The notes: a model not told the origin generated them from the letters alone. A DNA stretch of 64,000 bases from Legionella sp. W10-070 (GCF_900640175.1 NZ_CAAAJC010000008.1:52355-116354); one strand, 5' to 3'. Positions 36,755-46,984 are shown, counted from the first letter of the stretch. Translations and numbers: made by a program.

Positions 36755-37302
36755 ACTGCTGCCTCCATTGGCTGGAGGTCGCTGGAGGAATGATCGCAGG
36801 TAAGAAAAAGTGAATTTAGCATATTGCTGCAATACTGCCCTATTTTATAAAAATCTTCATAATGGGTGATAAAAAGTTCCCCTGTCTTTAGACAGGCGCG
36901 TGAGCTTGCCAGAGAGTAAATAAAAAAAGCGTTGTCTGTTTTGGCCGCTAATGAATATCCAATTGGATAATGGTGTTTTATCTGCTTAATGTAGTAGAGC
37001 TCATCATATCGTTCCTGAGTATACAGGGACGGCCATTCAGCCTGGGTACAGCGCTCGAACCAATCGGGCTGGTAAGTCTTGTCAAAGCGCCAGAGATTGC
37101 CGCTAAAAAGATTAAACTCCATAGCCGGTGTCGATGAGAAGGTGAGAATTTCATGGTTTGCATTAATTCGGCTAACAGCGATATGGTTAATTTCATGAAG
37201 ACCAAGAACATCTTTGAATACGCCAGATACTCGGCCTTTAAAGGCAAAAAGCATATCCAGGAGCTGTGGGTGTGGTATGACTTCTGTACGACGAGTTTCC
37301 AT
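36751..37302 (-). CDS. Hypothetical protein, sensor-like
   Basis: An unrecognised 183-residue protein placed between an HTH regulator and a transporter. It is soluble, with a compact alpha/beta look (HIAVSRINANHEILTFSSTPAMEFNLF, GYSLAAKTDNAFFIYSLAS). It has some resemblance in style to ligand-binding halves of LuxR-type regulators but carries no DNA-binding domain, so this is only a suggestion. Its stop overlaps the start of the transporter gene (ATGA), implying coupled translation. The start at ATG 37302 lacks a clear ribosome binding site. Confidence 0.55.
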   Translation of the reverse strand: METRRTEVIPHPQLLDMLFAFKGRVSGVFKDVLGLHEINHIAVSRINANHEILTFSSTPAMEFNLFSGNLWRFDKTYQPDWFERCTQAEWPSLYTQERYDELYYIKQIKHHYPIGYSLAAKTDNAFFIYSLASSRACLKTGELFITHYEDFYKIGQYCSNMLNSLFLTCDHSSSDLQPMEAAV

Positions 37303-37326
37303 AAATAATACTTAATAAGCTCCATG

Positions 37327-37797
37327 CTAATGATTGAAATACTTAACAGATGATAATGCCAGGTCGATAATTTTTTTCGATTGTTCTTCGTTGGCATTAA
37401 TCTGACTGATGTCATTGATTAGATCCAGAAGAAAATCAGGAACGTTATCCAGGCGGGCGGTATTATATAGGTTAGTTGCCTGAGATAAAACGTAATGCAG
37501 CAATTTTTTGGAAATAGTGATCTTGTCCTTTTCAAGAACGCTGTCATTATAACTGTCGCCAAACAAAAGCCAGCCAGGCGAAACCTGAAGTTTCGATGCG
37601 ATTTCTACAATTTTCATTGGTTCAGGAATTGCCTCCCCCCGCAAATATTTTCTGCAGATTTGTAAGGAATAACCGGTAATCTCGGCTAATTTATGGATAC
37701 AAACCCCGGAAATGGAGCGTTGAGAGTTGAATCCGGCTGCAACCATGGCATCTCGCAATCGATAGGCGAACTGTTTTGTTAAATCAACTTTATCCAT
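37327..37797 (-). CDS. XRE-family HTH transcriptional regulator
   Basis: A 156-residue protein with an N-terminal Cro/C1-type helix-turn-helix at about residues 8-75 (GVCIHKLAEITGYSLQICRKYLRGEAIPEP, in pieces; then SPGWLLFGD). The C-terminal half is helical and unrecognised. It is the first gene of the leftward operon with the sensor-like protein and the MHS transporter, which it may regulate. ATG 37797 is used. Confidence 0.8.
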   Translation of the reverse strand: MDKVDLTKQFAYRLRDAMVAAGFNSQRSISGVCIHKLAEITGYSLQICRKYLRGEAIPEPMKIVEIASKLQVSPGWLLFGDSYNDSVLEKDKITISKKLLHYVLSQATNLYNTARLDNVPDFLLDLINDISQINANEEQSKKIIDLALSSVKYFNH

Positions 37798-37872
37798 CGG
37801 AGCTTAAAATGCCTGTATAAATGAGTCATTAATTGTAACAAAGAGTTTTCTACAGAGCAAACAGGCGGAATT

Positions 37873-37886
37873 TAAGAAACTTTTTG
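37873..37886 (+). promoter_or_regulatory. Possible LetA/GacA-type box
   Basis: TTAAGAAACTTTTTG-like sequence matching most fixed positions of TNAGAAATTTCTNA, the LetA consensus remembered for Legionella RsmY/RsmZ promoters, about 55-65 bp upstream of the predicted start. Several positions differ, so it is tentative. Confidence 0.35.
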
Positions 37887-37906
37887 TTTCGTTTGGAAAT
37901 TAAATG

Positions 37907-37934
37907 TTGACTTTAGAAATTAAACTGCGATAAT
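37907..37934 (+). promoter_or_regulatory. Sigma-70-type promoter of the small RNA
   Basis: TTGACT at 37907-37912, a 16-bp spacer, and GATAAT at 37929-37934; predicted start near 37941, exactly at the first hairpin of the small RNA. Confidence 0.6.
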
Positions 37935-37940
37935 GACCAT

Positions 37941-38125
37941 GAAACGAAGGAAAGTTTCAAAGTCCAGAAGGAAAATCTCACGGTCTAAGATGGAACAATA
38001 GGTCGTAGGCTTGGTTAATTAACTCAGCCAAGAGAGTCCTACCGGAAGGAAGGTGGTATAACTATAGCAGTTAACCTCGCGGTAACTGTGGCTTGAACCT
38101 GCTAGCAGGTTCAAGCCTCTCTTTT
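37941..38125 (+). ncRNA. Candidate CsrA-binding regulatory RNA (RsmY/RsmZ-like)
   Basis: About 185 nt between the promoter and a perfect terminator, with no reading frame. It holds five GGA motifs (37949, 37970, 37992, 38044, 38048). The first is in the loop of GAAAC-GAAGGAAA-GTTTC, right at the predicted 5' end, and the last two are in a loop closed by ACC/GGT (38041-38055). A longer hairpin pairs GTAGGCTTGG (38005-38014) with CCAAG and CCTAC (38028-38042), and AGTTACC-type arms pair at 38069-38087. RNAs of this design titrate CsrA in the LetAS/GacAS pathway. The family assignment is inference; a 6S or other RNA is less consistent. Confidence 0.55.
38090..38124 (+). terminator. Strong rho-independent terminator of the small RNA
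   Basis: Perfect 13-bp stem GGCTTGAACCTGC (38090-38102) with its complement (38104-38116) around a minimal loop, then TCTCTTTT. Confidence 0.85.
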
Positions 38126-38209
38126 GCGAAATAATCATTTTAGAACATTGCTTTATTGGAGTTGCTTCTATATAATCGCTCACTATCTTTAATTTAAAGA
38201 GCGAATTAT

Positions 38210-38284
38210 AGGCACGTAGCTCAGTGGTAGAGCACCACCTTGACATGGTGGTGGTCGGTGGTTCGATCCCACTCGTGCCTACCA
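38210..38284 (+). tRNA. tRNA-Val (anticodon GAC)
   Basis: A 75-nt cloverleaf. The acceptor stem AGGCACG pairs with CGTGCCT, discriminator A, encoded CCA. The D arm is GCTC...GAGC, the anticodon stem CCACC/GGTGG encloses the loop TTGACAT, giving GAC, and the T arm GTGG-TTCGATC-CCAC is standard. It is followed by an intrinsic terminator, so it is a single-gene unit. Confidence 0.95.
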
Positions 38285-38290
38285 AACTTA

Positions 38291-38315
38291 ACCCTGCCTG
38301 CCAGGGTTTTTTTTT
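38291..38315 (+). terminator. Rho-independent terminator of tRNA-Val
   Basis: Stem ACCCTG (38291-38296) with CAGGGT (38302-38307), five-base loop, then an eight- to nine-T tract. Confidence 0.88.
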
Positions 38316-38425
38316 ATCGGGATCGATGCGATTATTTCCTTTGTGGATGATGCCTCTGGCGATTAACTGCCATTGCAATTATGATTGATAAAATTTATCT
38401 GTCTAAGGGACGGAGAAAAAACAAG

Positions 38426-40345
38426 ATGCCAAACGTTAAATTATCTGATGGAACTTTAAAACATTTCGAGCACCCTGTCACAGTGTATGAGGTTGCCCAA
38501 GCTATTAGTCCGGGGTTGGCCAAAGCCGCACTTGCTGGCAAGGTCGATGGTAAATTGGTTGATACCAGTTTCCTGGTTCAGCGAGACTGTGATTTGCTGA
38601 TTATCACAGAGAAACAGGAAGAGGCCAGTCTTGAAGTCATCCGTCATTCTACCGCTCATTTATTGGCACAGGCAGTAAAGGCGTTATTTCCCAGTGCTCA
38701 AGTAACAATAGGACCTGTCATTGAAGATGGATTCTATTACGACTTTGCTTTTGGCCGCTCATTTACCCCTGATGATCTGGAGCTTATCGAGGCGAAGATG
38801 CATGAGTTGGCTAAGGCTGATCATCCCGTTAGCCGCAGGGAGATGCCCCGTGATGAAGCAATCGCCTATTTTCGCAGCCTGGGGGAAGAGTATAAAGCAA
38901 AAATCATAGCTGATATTCCCGAAGGAGAAGTGCTTTCCTTATATAAGCAGGGTGATTTTGAGGATCTTTGCCGGGGCCCCCATGTTCCTTCCACGGGTTA
39001 TCTCAAGGCATTTAAATTAACCAAATTGGCAGGTGCTTATTGGCGGGGCGATTCAAAGAATGAAATGTTGCAGCGCATTTATGGGACCGCCTGGAGCGAT
39101 AAAAAATCATTGGCCACTTATTTGCATCGTTTGGAAGAGGCTGAGAAGCGTGACCATCGAAAATTAGGTAAGGCCCTGGATTTGTTTCATTTTCAGGAAA
39201 TTGCTCCTGGTATGGTTTTTTGGCATCCCAAGGGTTGGACAGTATATCAACTGCTGGAAAAATATATGCGTGAGCGGTTGGCCGATTTTGGTTACCAGGA
39301 AATTAAGACACCGCAATTGGTGGACAAGGTCTTATGGGAGAAATCAGGCCACTGGGCTAATTTTCGCGATGAAATGTTCATTACCGAAACAGAAAACCGC
39401 GAATATGCAATTAAGCCAATGAATTGTCCATGTCATATCCAGATATATAATCAGGGACTTCGCAGTTATCGTGATTTACCCATGCGATTATCTGAATTTG
39501 GTAATTGCCATCGTTGCGAACCCTCCGGTTCTTTACATGGTTTAATGCGCGTGCGAAATATGGTGCAGGATGATGCGCATATTTTCTGTACTGAGGAACA
39601 AATTCAGTCTGAAGTCTCAATGATGATTAAGCTGGTGCAGTCTGTCTATGCTGATTTTGGCTTCACGGAGATAAAGTACCGTTTGGCTTTGCGTCCTGAG
39701 AAACGCGTTGGCAGCGATGCAGTTTGGAATAAAGCGGAGGATGCGCTGAAGCATGCCATGCTGGAAAGAGGAATCGAGTGGCTGGATGCGCCGGGTGAAG
39801 GTGCTTTCTACGGACCTAAAATTGAGTGTTCATTATCCGATAGCCTGGGTCGAATTTGGCAGTGTGGGACTATCCAGGTTGATTTTTCCATGCCAGAACG
39901 GCTGGATGCTCAATATGTAGCCGAAGATGGCAGCCGAAAAACACCAGTGATGTTGCATCGTGCTATTTTAGGCTCCTTTGAACGATTTATGGGTATTTTA
40001 ATTGAGCATTATGCTGGTCGTTTTCCATTATGGCTGGCTCCTGTACAGGCTATGGTTCTTACTATTAGTGATAAGCAGCATGATTTTGCTTGCAAAGTAA
40101 GCGAAATTTTACAAAAACAGGGGATTCGGGCAAATTTTGACTTGAGAAATGAGAAAATAGGCTTTAAAATCCGCGAGCATACTTTACAAAAAATTCCTTA
40201 CCTACTGGTGATTGGCGATAAAGAGGTCGAAAGTAACTCTGTCGCTGTGCGTACACGAGAAGGAGAGGATTTGGGCGTGGTAAGCATTGATACAGTTTGC
40301 GATATTCTGCAGCGGGAAATTGCTGCAAAAGGCCGCAATTACTAA
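38426..40345 (+). CDS. thrS: Threonyl-tRNA synthetase
   Basis: A 639-residue class II synthetase charging tRNA-Thr. Domains in order: N-terminal TGS ([17 protein letters not shown]), editing domain with [11 protein letters not shown], catalytic core with motif 2 [19 protein letters not shown] and motif 3 [17 protein letters not shown], and the C-terminal anticodon-binding domain ([13 protein letters not shown]). Start ATG 38426 follows GGAG; the upstream in-frame start at 38381 is not used by relatives. It heads the thrS-infC-rpmI-rplT-pheST-ihfA cluster. Confidence 0.97.
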   Translation: MPNVKLSDGTLKHFEHPVTVYEVAQAISPGLAKAALAGKVDGKLVDTSFLVQRDCDLLIITEKQEEASLEVIRHSTAHLLAQAVKALFPSAQVTIGPVIEDGFYYDFAFGRSFTPDDLELIEAKMHELAKADHPVSRREMPRDEAIAYFRSLGEEYKAKIIADIPEGEVLSLYKQGDFEDLCRGPHVPSTGYLKAFKLTKLAGAYWRGDSKNEMLQRIYGTAWSDKKSLATYLHRLEEAEKRDHRKLGKALDLFHFQEIAPGMVFWHPKGWTVYQLLEKYMRERLADFGYQEIKTPQLVDKVLWEKSGHWANFRDEMFITETENREYAIKPMNCPCHIQIYNQGLRSYRDLPMRLSEFGNCHRCEPSGSLHGLMRVRNMVQDDAHIFCTEEQIQSEVSMMIKLVQSVYADFGFTEIKYRLALRPEKRVGSDAVWNKAEDALKHAMLERGIEWLDAPGEGAFYGPKIECSLSDSLGRIWQCGTIQVDFSMPERLDAQYVAEDGSRKTPVMLHRAILGSFERFMGILIEHYAGRFPLWLAPVQAMVLTISDKQHDFACKVSEILQKQGIRANFDLRNEKIGFKIREHTLQKIPYLLVIGDKEVESNSVAVRTREGEDLGVVSIDTVCDILQREIAAKGRNY

Positions 40346-40364
40346 CCATTTGGAGGATCAAACT

Positions 40365-40901
40365 ATTAGTGCATCAAATAAGCGTGATAGCGATCGCGCA
40401 CGAGTTAATGAACATATCAATGTACCTGAGGTACGCTTAATTGATGTCGATGGCAATCAGGTGGGAATTGTATCAACAAGGGAAGCCCTACGTGCGGCTG
40501 AAGAAGGTGGCTATGATTTGGTTGAAATTTCATCCACTGCGAAGCCCCCTGTTTGTCGCATTATGGATTATGGCAAATACCTCTTTGAATTGAGTAAAAA
40601 ACAAGCTGAAGCGAAGAAAAAGCAAAAGCAAATTCAAGTTAAAGAGATAAAATTCCGTCCAACGACGGAAACTGGGGATTATCAGGTCAAGCTACGCAAC
40701 CTGATTCGTTTCCTAAATCATGGTGATAAGGTCAAAGTAACGTTACGTTTTCGTGGTCGTGAAATGGCGCATCAGGAAATTGGTATGAAACTCATGGAGC
40801 GTCTGCAGCAGGATACAGCAGAGTATGCGGTTGTAGAGCAGCATGCAAAACGTGAGGGCCGCCAACTATTGATGGTTTTGGCACCAAAGAAAAATAAGTA
40901 G
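40365..40901 (+). CDS. infC: Translation initiation factor IF-3
   Basis: A 178-residue IF-3, which prevents subunit joining and proofreads the start codon. The start is a rare ATT at 40365, preceded by a strong TGGAGG at 40351-40356. ATT (or AUU) starts are the known autoregulatory feature of infC, because IF-3 discriminates against non-canonical starts. Conserved parts: [57 protein letters not shown]. It lies 19 bp after thrS. Confidence 0.95.
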   Translation: MSASNKRDSDRARVNEHINVPEVRLIDVDGNQVGIVSTREALRAAEEGGYDLVEISSTAKPPVCRIMDYGKYLFELSKKQAEAKKKQKQIQVKEIKFRPTTETGDYQVKLRNLIRFLNHGDKVKVTLRFRGREMAHQEIGMKLMERLQQDTAEYAVVEQHAKREGRQLLMVLAPKKNK

Positions 40902-40998
40902 CTAAATCAGTAAGGGAAAACCTTGCTGTAAGACTGGAATTTAGCCGGTTGTTAGCTATATCTTTATCAGTAGCAGAGCAAATGCGGAGTAATATGTT

Positions 40999-41199
40999 AT
41001 GCCTAAGTTAAAGTCACATCGTGGAGCGCAAAAACGCTTCCGTAAGACAGCCAGTGGTGCTATCAAGCGCCGCCGTGCTTATAGAAACCATATCCTCACC
41101 AAGAAATCAACCAAACAGAAACGTCATCTGCGGGTTGCTTCAGGTACTTTAAAGCAATGTGATGCGCGTCTTGCTGAGCGTATGTTGCACGGTAGTTAA
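40999..41199 (+). CDS. rpmI: 50S ribosomal protein L35
   Basis: A 66-residue L35 with the typical [20 protein letters not shown] opening and Lys/Arg-rich middle. The 97-bp gap behind infC contains complementary segments (CAGTAAGG/CCTTGCTG and flanking TAGCTAA/TTAGCTA) that may form a leader structure for L20-mediated control; this is inference. Confidence 0.95.
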   Translation: MPKLKSHRGAQKRFRKTASGAIKRRRAYRNHILTKKSTKQKRHLRVASGTLKQCDARLAERMLHGS

Positions 41200-41213
41200 G
41201 AGGAGGATAAAAA

Positions 41214-41570
41214 ATGCCAAGAGTTAAACGTGGTGTGACCGCAAAAGCGCGTCATAAGAAAATTTTAGATCAGGCCAAGGGTTATTATGGTGCCCGCAGC
41301 CGGACTTATCGTGTTGCCAAGCAGGCGGTTATTAAGGCTGGCCAGTATGCATACCGCGATCGCCGACAAAAGAAGCGTCAGTTTCGGGCATTGTGGATCA
41401 CTCGTATTAATGCACAGGCAAGAGAGTGCGGTTTGTCTTATAGTCGATTGATTGCCGGCTTGAAAAAAGCTGAAATAGAGTTAGACCGTAAGGTGCTGGC
41501 TGATATGGCTGTATACGATAAGCCCGCTTTTGCCGCAATAGCAGAAAAAGCAAGCGCAGCACTTGCTTAA
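41214..41570 (+). CDS. rplT: 50S ribosomal protein L20
   Basis: A 118-residue L20 with [36 protein letters not shown] and [17 protein letters not shown]. It is 14 bp after rpmI with AGGAGG upstream. L20 binds 23S rRNA early in assembly and in many bacteria represses the infC-rpmI-rplT transcript. Confidence 0.97.
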   Translation: MPRVKRGVTAKARHKKILDQAKGYYGARSRTYRVAKQAVIKAGQYAYRDRRQKKRQFRALWITRINAQARECGLSYSRLIAGLKKAEIELDRKVLADMAVYDKPAFAAIAEKASAALA

Positions 41571-41664
41571 AGATGTTATTCGTGATAATTAAGGGCTATT
41601 GATAGCAGATTGACCGCTTGTTTATTCAGATGGATACGGCTGGTTTAATACAATAAGCTCTAAC

Positions 41665-41688
41665 GAGGAGGCATTAGCCTCCTTTTTT
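41665..41688 (+). terminator. Intrinsic terminator or attenuator before pheS
   Basis: Stem GGAGGC (41667-41672) with GCCTCC (41677-41682), ATTA loop, then six T residues, 17 bp before pheS. It could end the rplT transcript or attenuate pheST. No Phe-rich leader peptide is seen upstream, so a ribosome-mediated attenuator is not supported. Confidence 0.75.
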
Positions 41689-41705
41689 ACATGTAGGTAA
41701 GGATT

Positions 41706-42719
41706 ATGCAAGATATTATCCTGTTACAGCAACAAGCTGCTGCTGCAATTGCACAGGCACAAGATATGGCTGCCCTGGAAGCGATTCGCGTGGATTATTT
41801 GGGAAAAAAGGGACAGTTGACTGAGATTCTTAAAGGACTGGCGGGCTTGTCGCCTGAAGAAAAGCCCAAAGTGGGGCAGTTGGTTAATAAGGCCAAACGG
41901 GATATCAGCACGTTAATCGAAGAGAAATTGCTGCAGCTTAAAGAGGCTCATCTGCAGGAAAAACTGAATGCTGAACGCATTGATGTTACTTTGCCTGGCC
42001 GCGCGGGCAAGCAAGGATCGCTGCATCCTGTCACCCAGGTCAAGCAGCAAATCAATAATTATTTCAGCAGACTGGGCTTTGATATTGTTGAAGGTCCGGA
42101 GGTTGAAACAGAATTTTATAATTTTGAAGCACTGAACATTCCAAGTCATCATCCAGCAAGGGCAATGCATGACACCTTTTATTTCGGTGACGGACGTTTA
42201 CTACGTACCCATACCTCCCCTGTACAAATCCGTACTATGGAGAGGCGGACGCCGCCTTTAAGGTTAATTGCTCCAGGGCGTGTATACCGTTGTGATTCAG
42301 ATGTTACCCATACTCCCATGTTTCATCAGGTAGAAGGCTTGCTAATCGATAAGCAGGCAACACTGACCGGTCTTAAGGGGCTATTGCAAGATTTCTTTGC
42401 CCATTTCTTCGGGCGAGAATTGGCACTCCGCTTCAGACCTTCTTATTTTCCATTTACAGAACCTTCAGCGGAAGTGGATATAGAATGTACCCAGTGTTTT
42501 GGTAAGGGTTGCCGTTCTTGCAAATTTACGGGATGGCTGGAAGTATTAGGTTGTGGAATGGTTCATCCCAATGTGCTTGCGGCAGTGAATATTTCCCCTG
42601 AAGAATACCAGGGCTGGGCTTTCGGCATGGGGATAGACCGGCTTGCCATGCTTTATTTTGGTATTGATGATTTACGCATGATGTTTGAAAACGATTTGAC
42701 CTTTTTGAAACAGTTTTGA
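41706..42719 (+). CDS. pheS: Phenylalanyl-tRNA synthetase alpha subunit
   Basis: A 337-residue catalytic subunit of the alpha2-beta2 enzyme. The N-terminal coiled coil (about residues 1-85) precedes the core with [46 protein letters not shown] (motif 2 region) and [19 protein letters not shown] (motif 3). ATG 41706 follows AAGG. It precedes pheT by 108 bp. Confidence 0.97.
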   Translation: MQDIILLQQQAAAAIAQAQDMAALEAIRVDYLGKKGQLTEILKGLAGLSPEEKPKVGQLVNKAKRDISTLIEEKLLQLKEAHLQEKLNAERIDVTLPGRAGKQGSLHPVTQVKQQINNYFSRLGFDIVEGPEVETEFYNFEALNIPSHHPARAMHDTFYFGDGRLLRTHTSPVQIRTMERRTPPLRLIAPGRVYRCDSDVTHTPMFHQVEGLLIDKQATLTGLKGLLQDFFAHFFGRELALRFRPSYFPFTEPSAEVDIECTQCFGKGCRSCKFTGWLEVLGCGMVHPNVLAAVNISPEEYQGWAFGMGIDRLAMLYFGIDDLRMMFENDLTFLKQF

Positions 42720-42827
42720 AGCGGCTACCGAAGCGCGGATAGTTTGTTATTGCTGGCAAGGCTTGAAGGTGATTGGTAAGCAGGATAGTTAAGTTGGCAG
42801 TGGTTTCCTGATATTGACGGGTATTAC

Positions 42828-45206
42828 ATGAAAGTTAGTGAATTATGGTTGCGTGAGTGGGCGAATCCTTCTTTGGACAGTGAGCAGTTGGCGGCTCTTT
42901 TAACCATGGCGGGGTTGGAAGTGGATGCGATAAATCCTGTCGCTGGTGAATTCAATGGCGTCATCGTGGCTCAAGTCATGAGTACCTCGCCACATCCTCA
43001 AGCTGATAAGTTGACGTTATGTGAAGTGAATACAGGTGCCGGGAAATTTATCCAGGTTGTTTGTGGTGCAAGGAATGTGCGTGCCGGTCTTAAGGTAGCC
43101 CTTGCTCCGATCGGAGCAACGCTGCCTGGTGGTCTGGTAATAAAGGAAACAATGCTGCGCGGAGAAATGTCTCAGGGAATGTTATGTTCAGCGTCTGAAC
43201 TGGGTTTGGTTGAAACTTCTGATGGCATTATGGAGCTGGAAGCAGATGCCCCTCTCGGAGCGGCGTTAAAAACTTACCTCACCTTAAATGATCGGGTATT
43301 TGACATTGACCTGACCCCCAACCGTGCAGATTGCTTTAGTATGCTTGGCATTGCCAGGGAAGTTGCTGCTCTTACGCAAGTCCCTCTTAAAGAGAAGCCT
43401 AAAGAGGCTGTTCAGCCAGCCACCGATGAAAAAATCCGTGTTGAATTGCAAGTGCCGGATGCCTGCCCGCAGTACGCTGGGCGAATTATTCGTAATATTA
43501 ATCCTGAAGCATCAACCCCGGTGTGGATGGCTGAACGCCTGCGGCGTGCTGGTGTTCGCCCTATACATCCGGTAGTTGATATCACTAACTATGTGATGCT
43601 TGAACTGGGTCAGCCTATGCATGCCTTTGACTTGGCGGCTCTTGAAGGGGACATCAGGGTTCGCTTCGCTAATGCGAACGAGACGCTTGAATTGCTTGAT
43701 GGCCAGCAAGTGAGCTTAAACAATAAGGTGTTAGTTATTGCCGATGACAGGAAGCCACTGGCCATGGCTGGAGTTATGGGGGGGGAGTTGAGTGCTGTTC
43801 AGGATAATACCGTGGATATATTCCTTGAAAGCGCCTTTTTTAATCCAACGATGATAGCTGGAATAGCAAGGAGCTATGGGCTTTTTACTGAATCTTCACA
43901 ACGTTTCGAGCGAGGTGTTGACCCGGATTTACAGGTCTTGGCGTTGGAACGGGCCACAACATTATTACTTGAAATTGTCGGCGGTGCAGCAGGCCCTGTT
44001 TCCTTGAGCAGCAAACCAGAGAAATTACCCGCGAAGAAATCGGTTCTTTTCAATCCTGCCAAGGTAAGGCAGTTAACTGGGTTAGCAATTACCGAGGAAA
44101 GGATGCTTGCCATGTTGGAAGGGCTAGGCATGCAAGTTGGCCGAAATGATGGGATCTGGAAGGTTGGTGTTCCTTCACATCGTTTTGATATTCATCTCGA
44201 TGTGGATTTAATTGAGGAAATAGCACGCCTGTATGGTTATGATAAACTTCCCGGCGACAAGGTGGCATCTGAAATTCAGGCGGGAACCATCAACCCGCTA
44301 GAGTCCCTGGCAACCTGTATTTCACAATTATTTGCTTCCCGAGGCTATCATGAAACAATCAGTTATAGCTTTGTAGACCCTGAATTACAACAGGCCCTAT
44401 ATCCCAATGCTCAGGCCATACAGCTACTTAATCCCATTTCTTCAGAGTTATCGCAAATGCGGGTAGGCATGTGGCCAGGCTTGCTCGCCTCGATGATTTA
44501 CAATAGTCATCGTCAACAAACAGCGATCAAAATTTTTGAGCATGGGGTGATATTTGAATTGGATAAAGGTGAATTAACGGAGCATCCTTGCGTAGCAGGG
44601 CTATTAACAGGAGATTATGGCACGCTTAATTGGAGTGAAAGACAAGGCAAGTTTGATTTTTATGATTTAAAAGGTGATTTGCAGGCACTTTTTGCCTTAT
44701 TGAAGCTGTCTGAGGTTCGTTTTGCTGCCGCTGAGCACCCTGCCCTGCATCCGGGAAAATCAGCCTGTATTACCATCGCAGGCCAAACAGCAGGTTGGTG
44801 TGGTGTGTTGCACCCCAGAATGGCAGATGCCCTGGAAATCCATGATGAAGTAATGCTTTTCGAGCTTCGGTTACAACCTCTTGTTAATGACATCCCTCCA
44901 CGGTATCAGCAAATTTCAAAGTTTCCTCAAATCCGTCGGGATTTGTCATTTTTGGTCGATAACGAAGTAAATGCAACAGAAATTGAAGCGATAGTACAGC
45001 AGGTTGTCGAGAGCAACTATTTGAAATCATTTGATATATTTGATGTTTATACCGGGGAAACGATTCCTGAGGGAAAAAAGAGTCTGGCGATTGCATTGAC
45101 TTTACAAGATGATAAACGCACTATGGTTGATACAGAGATTAATTCGATAATCAATGCTATAATCAAAAAACTTAATGAAGAATTTGCCATTATATTGAGG
45201 GACTAA
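42828..45206 (+). CDS. pheT: Phenylalanyl-tRNA synthetase beta subunit
   Basis: A 792-residue beta subunit. It has the N-terminal tRNA-binding OB domain ([23 protein letters not shown]), B3/B4 editing domains ([22 protein letters not shown]), B5 ([38 protein letters not shown]) and the C-terminal anticodon-binding B8 fold ([16 protein letters not shown]). The length is normal. The next gene, ihfA, starts 2 bp after its stop. Confidence 0.97.
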   Translation: MKVSELWLREWANPSLDSEQLAALLTMAGLEVDAINPVAGEFNGVIVAQVMSTSPHPQADKLTLCEVNTGAGKFIQVVCGARNVRAGLKVALAPIGATLPGGLVIKETMLRGEMSQGMLCSASELGLVETSDGIMELEADAPLGAALKTYLTLNDRVFDIDLTPNRADCFSMLGIAREVAALTQVPLKEKPKEAVQPATDEKIRVELQVPDACPQYAGRIIRNINPEASTPVWMAERLRRAGVRPIHPVVDITNYVMLELGQPMHAFDLAALEGDIRVRFANANETLELLDGQQVSLNNKVLVIADDRKPLAMAGVMGGELSAVQDNTVDIFLESAFFNPTMIAGIARSYGLFTESSQRFERGVDPDLQVLALERATTLLLEIVGGAAGPVSLSSKPEKLPAKKSVLFNPAKVRQLTGLAITEERMLAMLEGLGMQVGRNDGIWKVGVPSHRFDIHLDVDLIEEIARLYGYDKLPGDKVASEIQAGTINPLESLATCISQLFASRGYHETISYSFVDPELQQALYPNAQAIQLLNPISSELSQMRVGMWPGLLASMIYNSHRQQTAIKIFEHGVIFELDKGELTEHPCVAGLLTGDYGTLNWSERQGKFDFYDLKGDLQALFALLKLSEVRFAAAEHPALHPGKSACITIAGQTAGWCGVLHPRMADALEIHDEVMLFELRLQPLVNDIPPRYQQISKFPQIRRDLSFLVDNEVNATEIEAIVQQVVESNYLKSFDIFDVYTGETIPEGKKSLAIALTLQDDKRTMVDTEINSIINAIIKKLNEEFAIILRD

Positions 45207-45208
45207 CC

Positions 45209-45502
45209 GTGAACGCGCTAAGTAAAGCAATGATTGCAGAAACTTTATGTAACGAACTAAATTTGGCTAAGTCGGATGCCAAGGAAATGGTTGAGCAGTT
45301 TTATGAAACATTAAAGGACGCTTTGGAAAATGGCCAGAATGTCAAGTTATCGGGTTTTGGCAATTTTACTTTGCGTGACAAGCCTCAACGCCCGGGAAGA
45401 AACCCTAAAACAGGCGAAGAAATTCCGGTTGTAGCTCGTCGTGTGGTTACTTTCAAGCCGGGTCTTAAGCTAAAAACAAAGATTGAACAGCGGGGAAATT
45501 AA
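45209..45502 (+). CDS. ihfA: Integration host factor alpha subunit
   Basis: A 97-residue IHF/HU-fold DNA-bending protein. Conserved [20 protein letters not shown] and [19 protein letters not shown] include the DNA-intercalating RNPKTGE arm. It starts at GTG 45209 right behind pheT, the classic pheST-ihfA order, so it is likely co-transcribed. Partner IhfB is not in the window. Confidence 0.95.
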   Translation: MNALSKAMIAETLCNELNLAKSDAKEMVEQFYETLKDALENGQNVKLSGFGNFTLRDKPQRPGRNPKTGEEIPVVARRVVTFKPGLKLKTKIEQRGN

Positions 45503-45506
45503 TTCG

Positions 45507-45821
45507 TTGAATCATTATGCCAAGCATGTGTTCCTATGCACTAATCAGAAGGTTGCGGGCAAGCAATGTTGTGCTTTAACCGGTGGCGAACCGTTTTTTT
45601 CCTATATGAAGATGAAATTACTGGAACTTGACTTACACGGTCCTGGCAAAATAAGAGTCAGTAAATCCGGCTGCCTTGGGCGGTGCAGCGTGGGGCCATG
45701 TATGGTTATTTATCCTGAAGGCGTTTGGTATAGCTATGCAACCCAGGATGATATTGATGAAATTATCGAGTGCCATTTAATGACTGGTGGCCGGGTTGAA
45801 CGCTTACTTATTCCGGATTAA
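45507..45821 (+). CDS. Thioredoxin-like [2Fe-2S] ferredoxin
   Basis: A 104-residue protein of the thioredoxin-like 2Fe-2S ferredoxin family. The four candidate ligands are in VFLCTNQKVAGKQCC and CLGRCSVGPCMVIYPEG. TTG 45507 is preferred over TTG 45483, which lies inside ihfA; GGGGA precedes it at about ten bases. Such proteins shuttle electrons; the partner is unknown. It probably reads through from ihfA. Confidence 0.8.
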   Translation: MNHYAKHVFLCTNQKVAGKQCCALTGGEPFFSYMKMKLLELDLHGPGKIRVSKSGCLGRCSVGPCMVIYPEGVWYSYATQDDIDEIIECHLMTGGRVERLLIPD

Positions 45822-46073
45822 GCATTTGTCGCCTGCTTCCGTCAAGAGTGGGGTGCGATTAAAACTAGTAATTACCCACCAACCGTAGTTTTAATTGCAG
45901 CCGTTATTGTGTCGAAATTGACATCTTATTTGTTGGTAAATCAAATTGACAAGTAAAATTTGACAAAACTTGCAAGAATTTATTGCATTTATACTTGTAG
46001 GTTATCAGAGTTTTAGTTAAAATCGCCCTCCATGATTGAAAGATTGCCAATAAGGCGGTACGGAGTTAATTTA

Positions 46074-46508
46074 ATGAAAACATTTAGCGCCAAGGCACAT
46101 GAAGTCAAGCGTGACTGGTATGTGATCGATGCTAGTGATAAGGTTTTAGGGCGTCTTGCTACCGAGATAGCCCGTCGCTTACGTGGTAAACATAAGGCTG
46201 AATATACCCCCCATGTCGATACAGGTGATTATATCATTGTAACCAATGCGGAAAAGGTAACTGTAACTGGCCGTAAATTTAAAGAGAAGATGTATTACCA
46301 CCATTCTGGATTTCCTGGTGGGATTAAGGAAACTTCTTTTGACAAGCTGCAGAAAAAAAATCCGATACGGATTATTGAGTTGGCAGTAAAAGGAATGCTT
46401 CCCAAGAATCCTTTAGGTAGGGAAATGTATCGTAAGCTGAAGGTATATGCTGGTAATGAGCATCCGCATACAGCACAGCAACCCAAGCAATTAGAGATTG
46501 AGGAATAA
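46074..46508 (+). CDS. rplM: 50S ribosomal protein L13
   Basis: A 144-residue L13, with [39 protein letters not shown] and [23 protein letters not shown] 46074 follows GGAG; the upstream ATG 46032 has no support. It is followed by rpsI after 5 bp. A 250-bp gap upstream contains a perfect 10-bp inverted repeat (45858-45867/45886-45895) and a TTGACA near 45960, so the operon promoter probably lies there. Confidence 0.96.
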   Translation: MKTFSAKAHEVKRDWYVIDASDKVLGRLATEIARRLRGKHKAEYTPHVDTGDYIIVTNAEKVTVTGRKFKEKMYYHHSGFPGGIKETSFDKLQKKNPIRIIELAVKGMLPKNPLGREMYRKLKVYAGNEHPHTAQQPKQLEIEE

Positions 46509-46513
46509 GTATT

Positions 46514-46945
46514 ATGGCTGAGAGACAGCAGTACTATGGTACTGGCCGCAGAAAAAGTTCAACAGCTAGAGTTTTCTTGCGCCCAGGAAAAGGTGAAATT
46601 AAAGTTAATAATCGTTCGCTTGAAGAATATTTCGGCCGTGAAACTTCATGCATGATAGTTCGTCAGCCTTTAGAAACTGTCGATGTGATGGGGAAATTTG
46701 ATATCTATGCCACTGTAGTCGGTGGCGGAATTTCTGGTCAGGCAGGCGCTGTGCGTTTAGGTATTTCTCGTGCGTTGGTTGCTTATGATGAAGTGGATTT
46801 AGCGGAAAATGCTGAACCTAATCCTAACTCTTATCGTAGAAAATTACGTTCTCGCGGTTTATTGACCCGCGATTCAAGACGTGTAGAAAGAAAGAAAGTT
46901 GGTTTACACAAAGCACGTCGTGCTACTCAGTACTCCAAACGTTAA
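46514..46945 (+). CDS. rpsI: 30S ribosomal protein S9
   Basis: S9 with the conserved [19 protein letters not shown] opening, the [19 protein letters not shown] middle and the [11 protein letters not shown] tail that reaches the P-site tRNA. At 143 residues it is longer than the 130 of E. coli; the extra part is around [18 protein letters not shown]. It forms an operon with rplM and ends in a strong terminator. Confidence 0.97.
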   Translation: MAERQQYYGTGRRKSSTARVFLRPGKGEIKVNNRSLEEYFGRETSCMIVRQPLETVDVMGKFDIYATVVGGGISGQAGAVRLGISRALVAYDEVDLAENAEPNPNSYRRKLRSRGLLTRDSRRVERKKVGLHKARRATQYSKR

Positions 46946-46957
46946 TTCCTGTTTCCA

Positions 46958-46984
46958 ATCCCCGCATTCAGCGGGGATTTTTAT
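46958..46984 (+). terminator. Rho-independent terminator of rplM-rpsI
   Basis: Stem AATCCCCGC with GCGGGGATT around ATTCA, followed by a T-rich run. Confidence 0.88.

Larger units (their letters stand above)
37798..38209. other. Intergenic region containing a probable small RNA
   Basis: This 412-bp gap between the divergent HTH gene and tRNA-Val has no credible gene. It is mostly taken up by the promoter at 37907-37934, the small RNA at 37941-38125 and its terminator. The rest, 38126-38209, is AT-rich and probably holds the tRNA promoter. Confidence 0.6.

Noticed and set aside
37941..38125. 6S RNA
   Set aside because: The 5' and 3' ends do not pair into the long closing stem typical of 6S RNA; GGA-bearing hairpins fit a CsrA-binding RNA better.
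41571..41705. Phe leader peptide for pheST attenuation
   Set aside because: No short ORF rich in Phe codons lies before the hairpin, so only a plain terminator or attenuator is listed.
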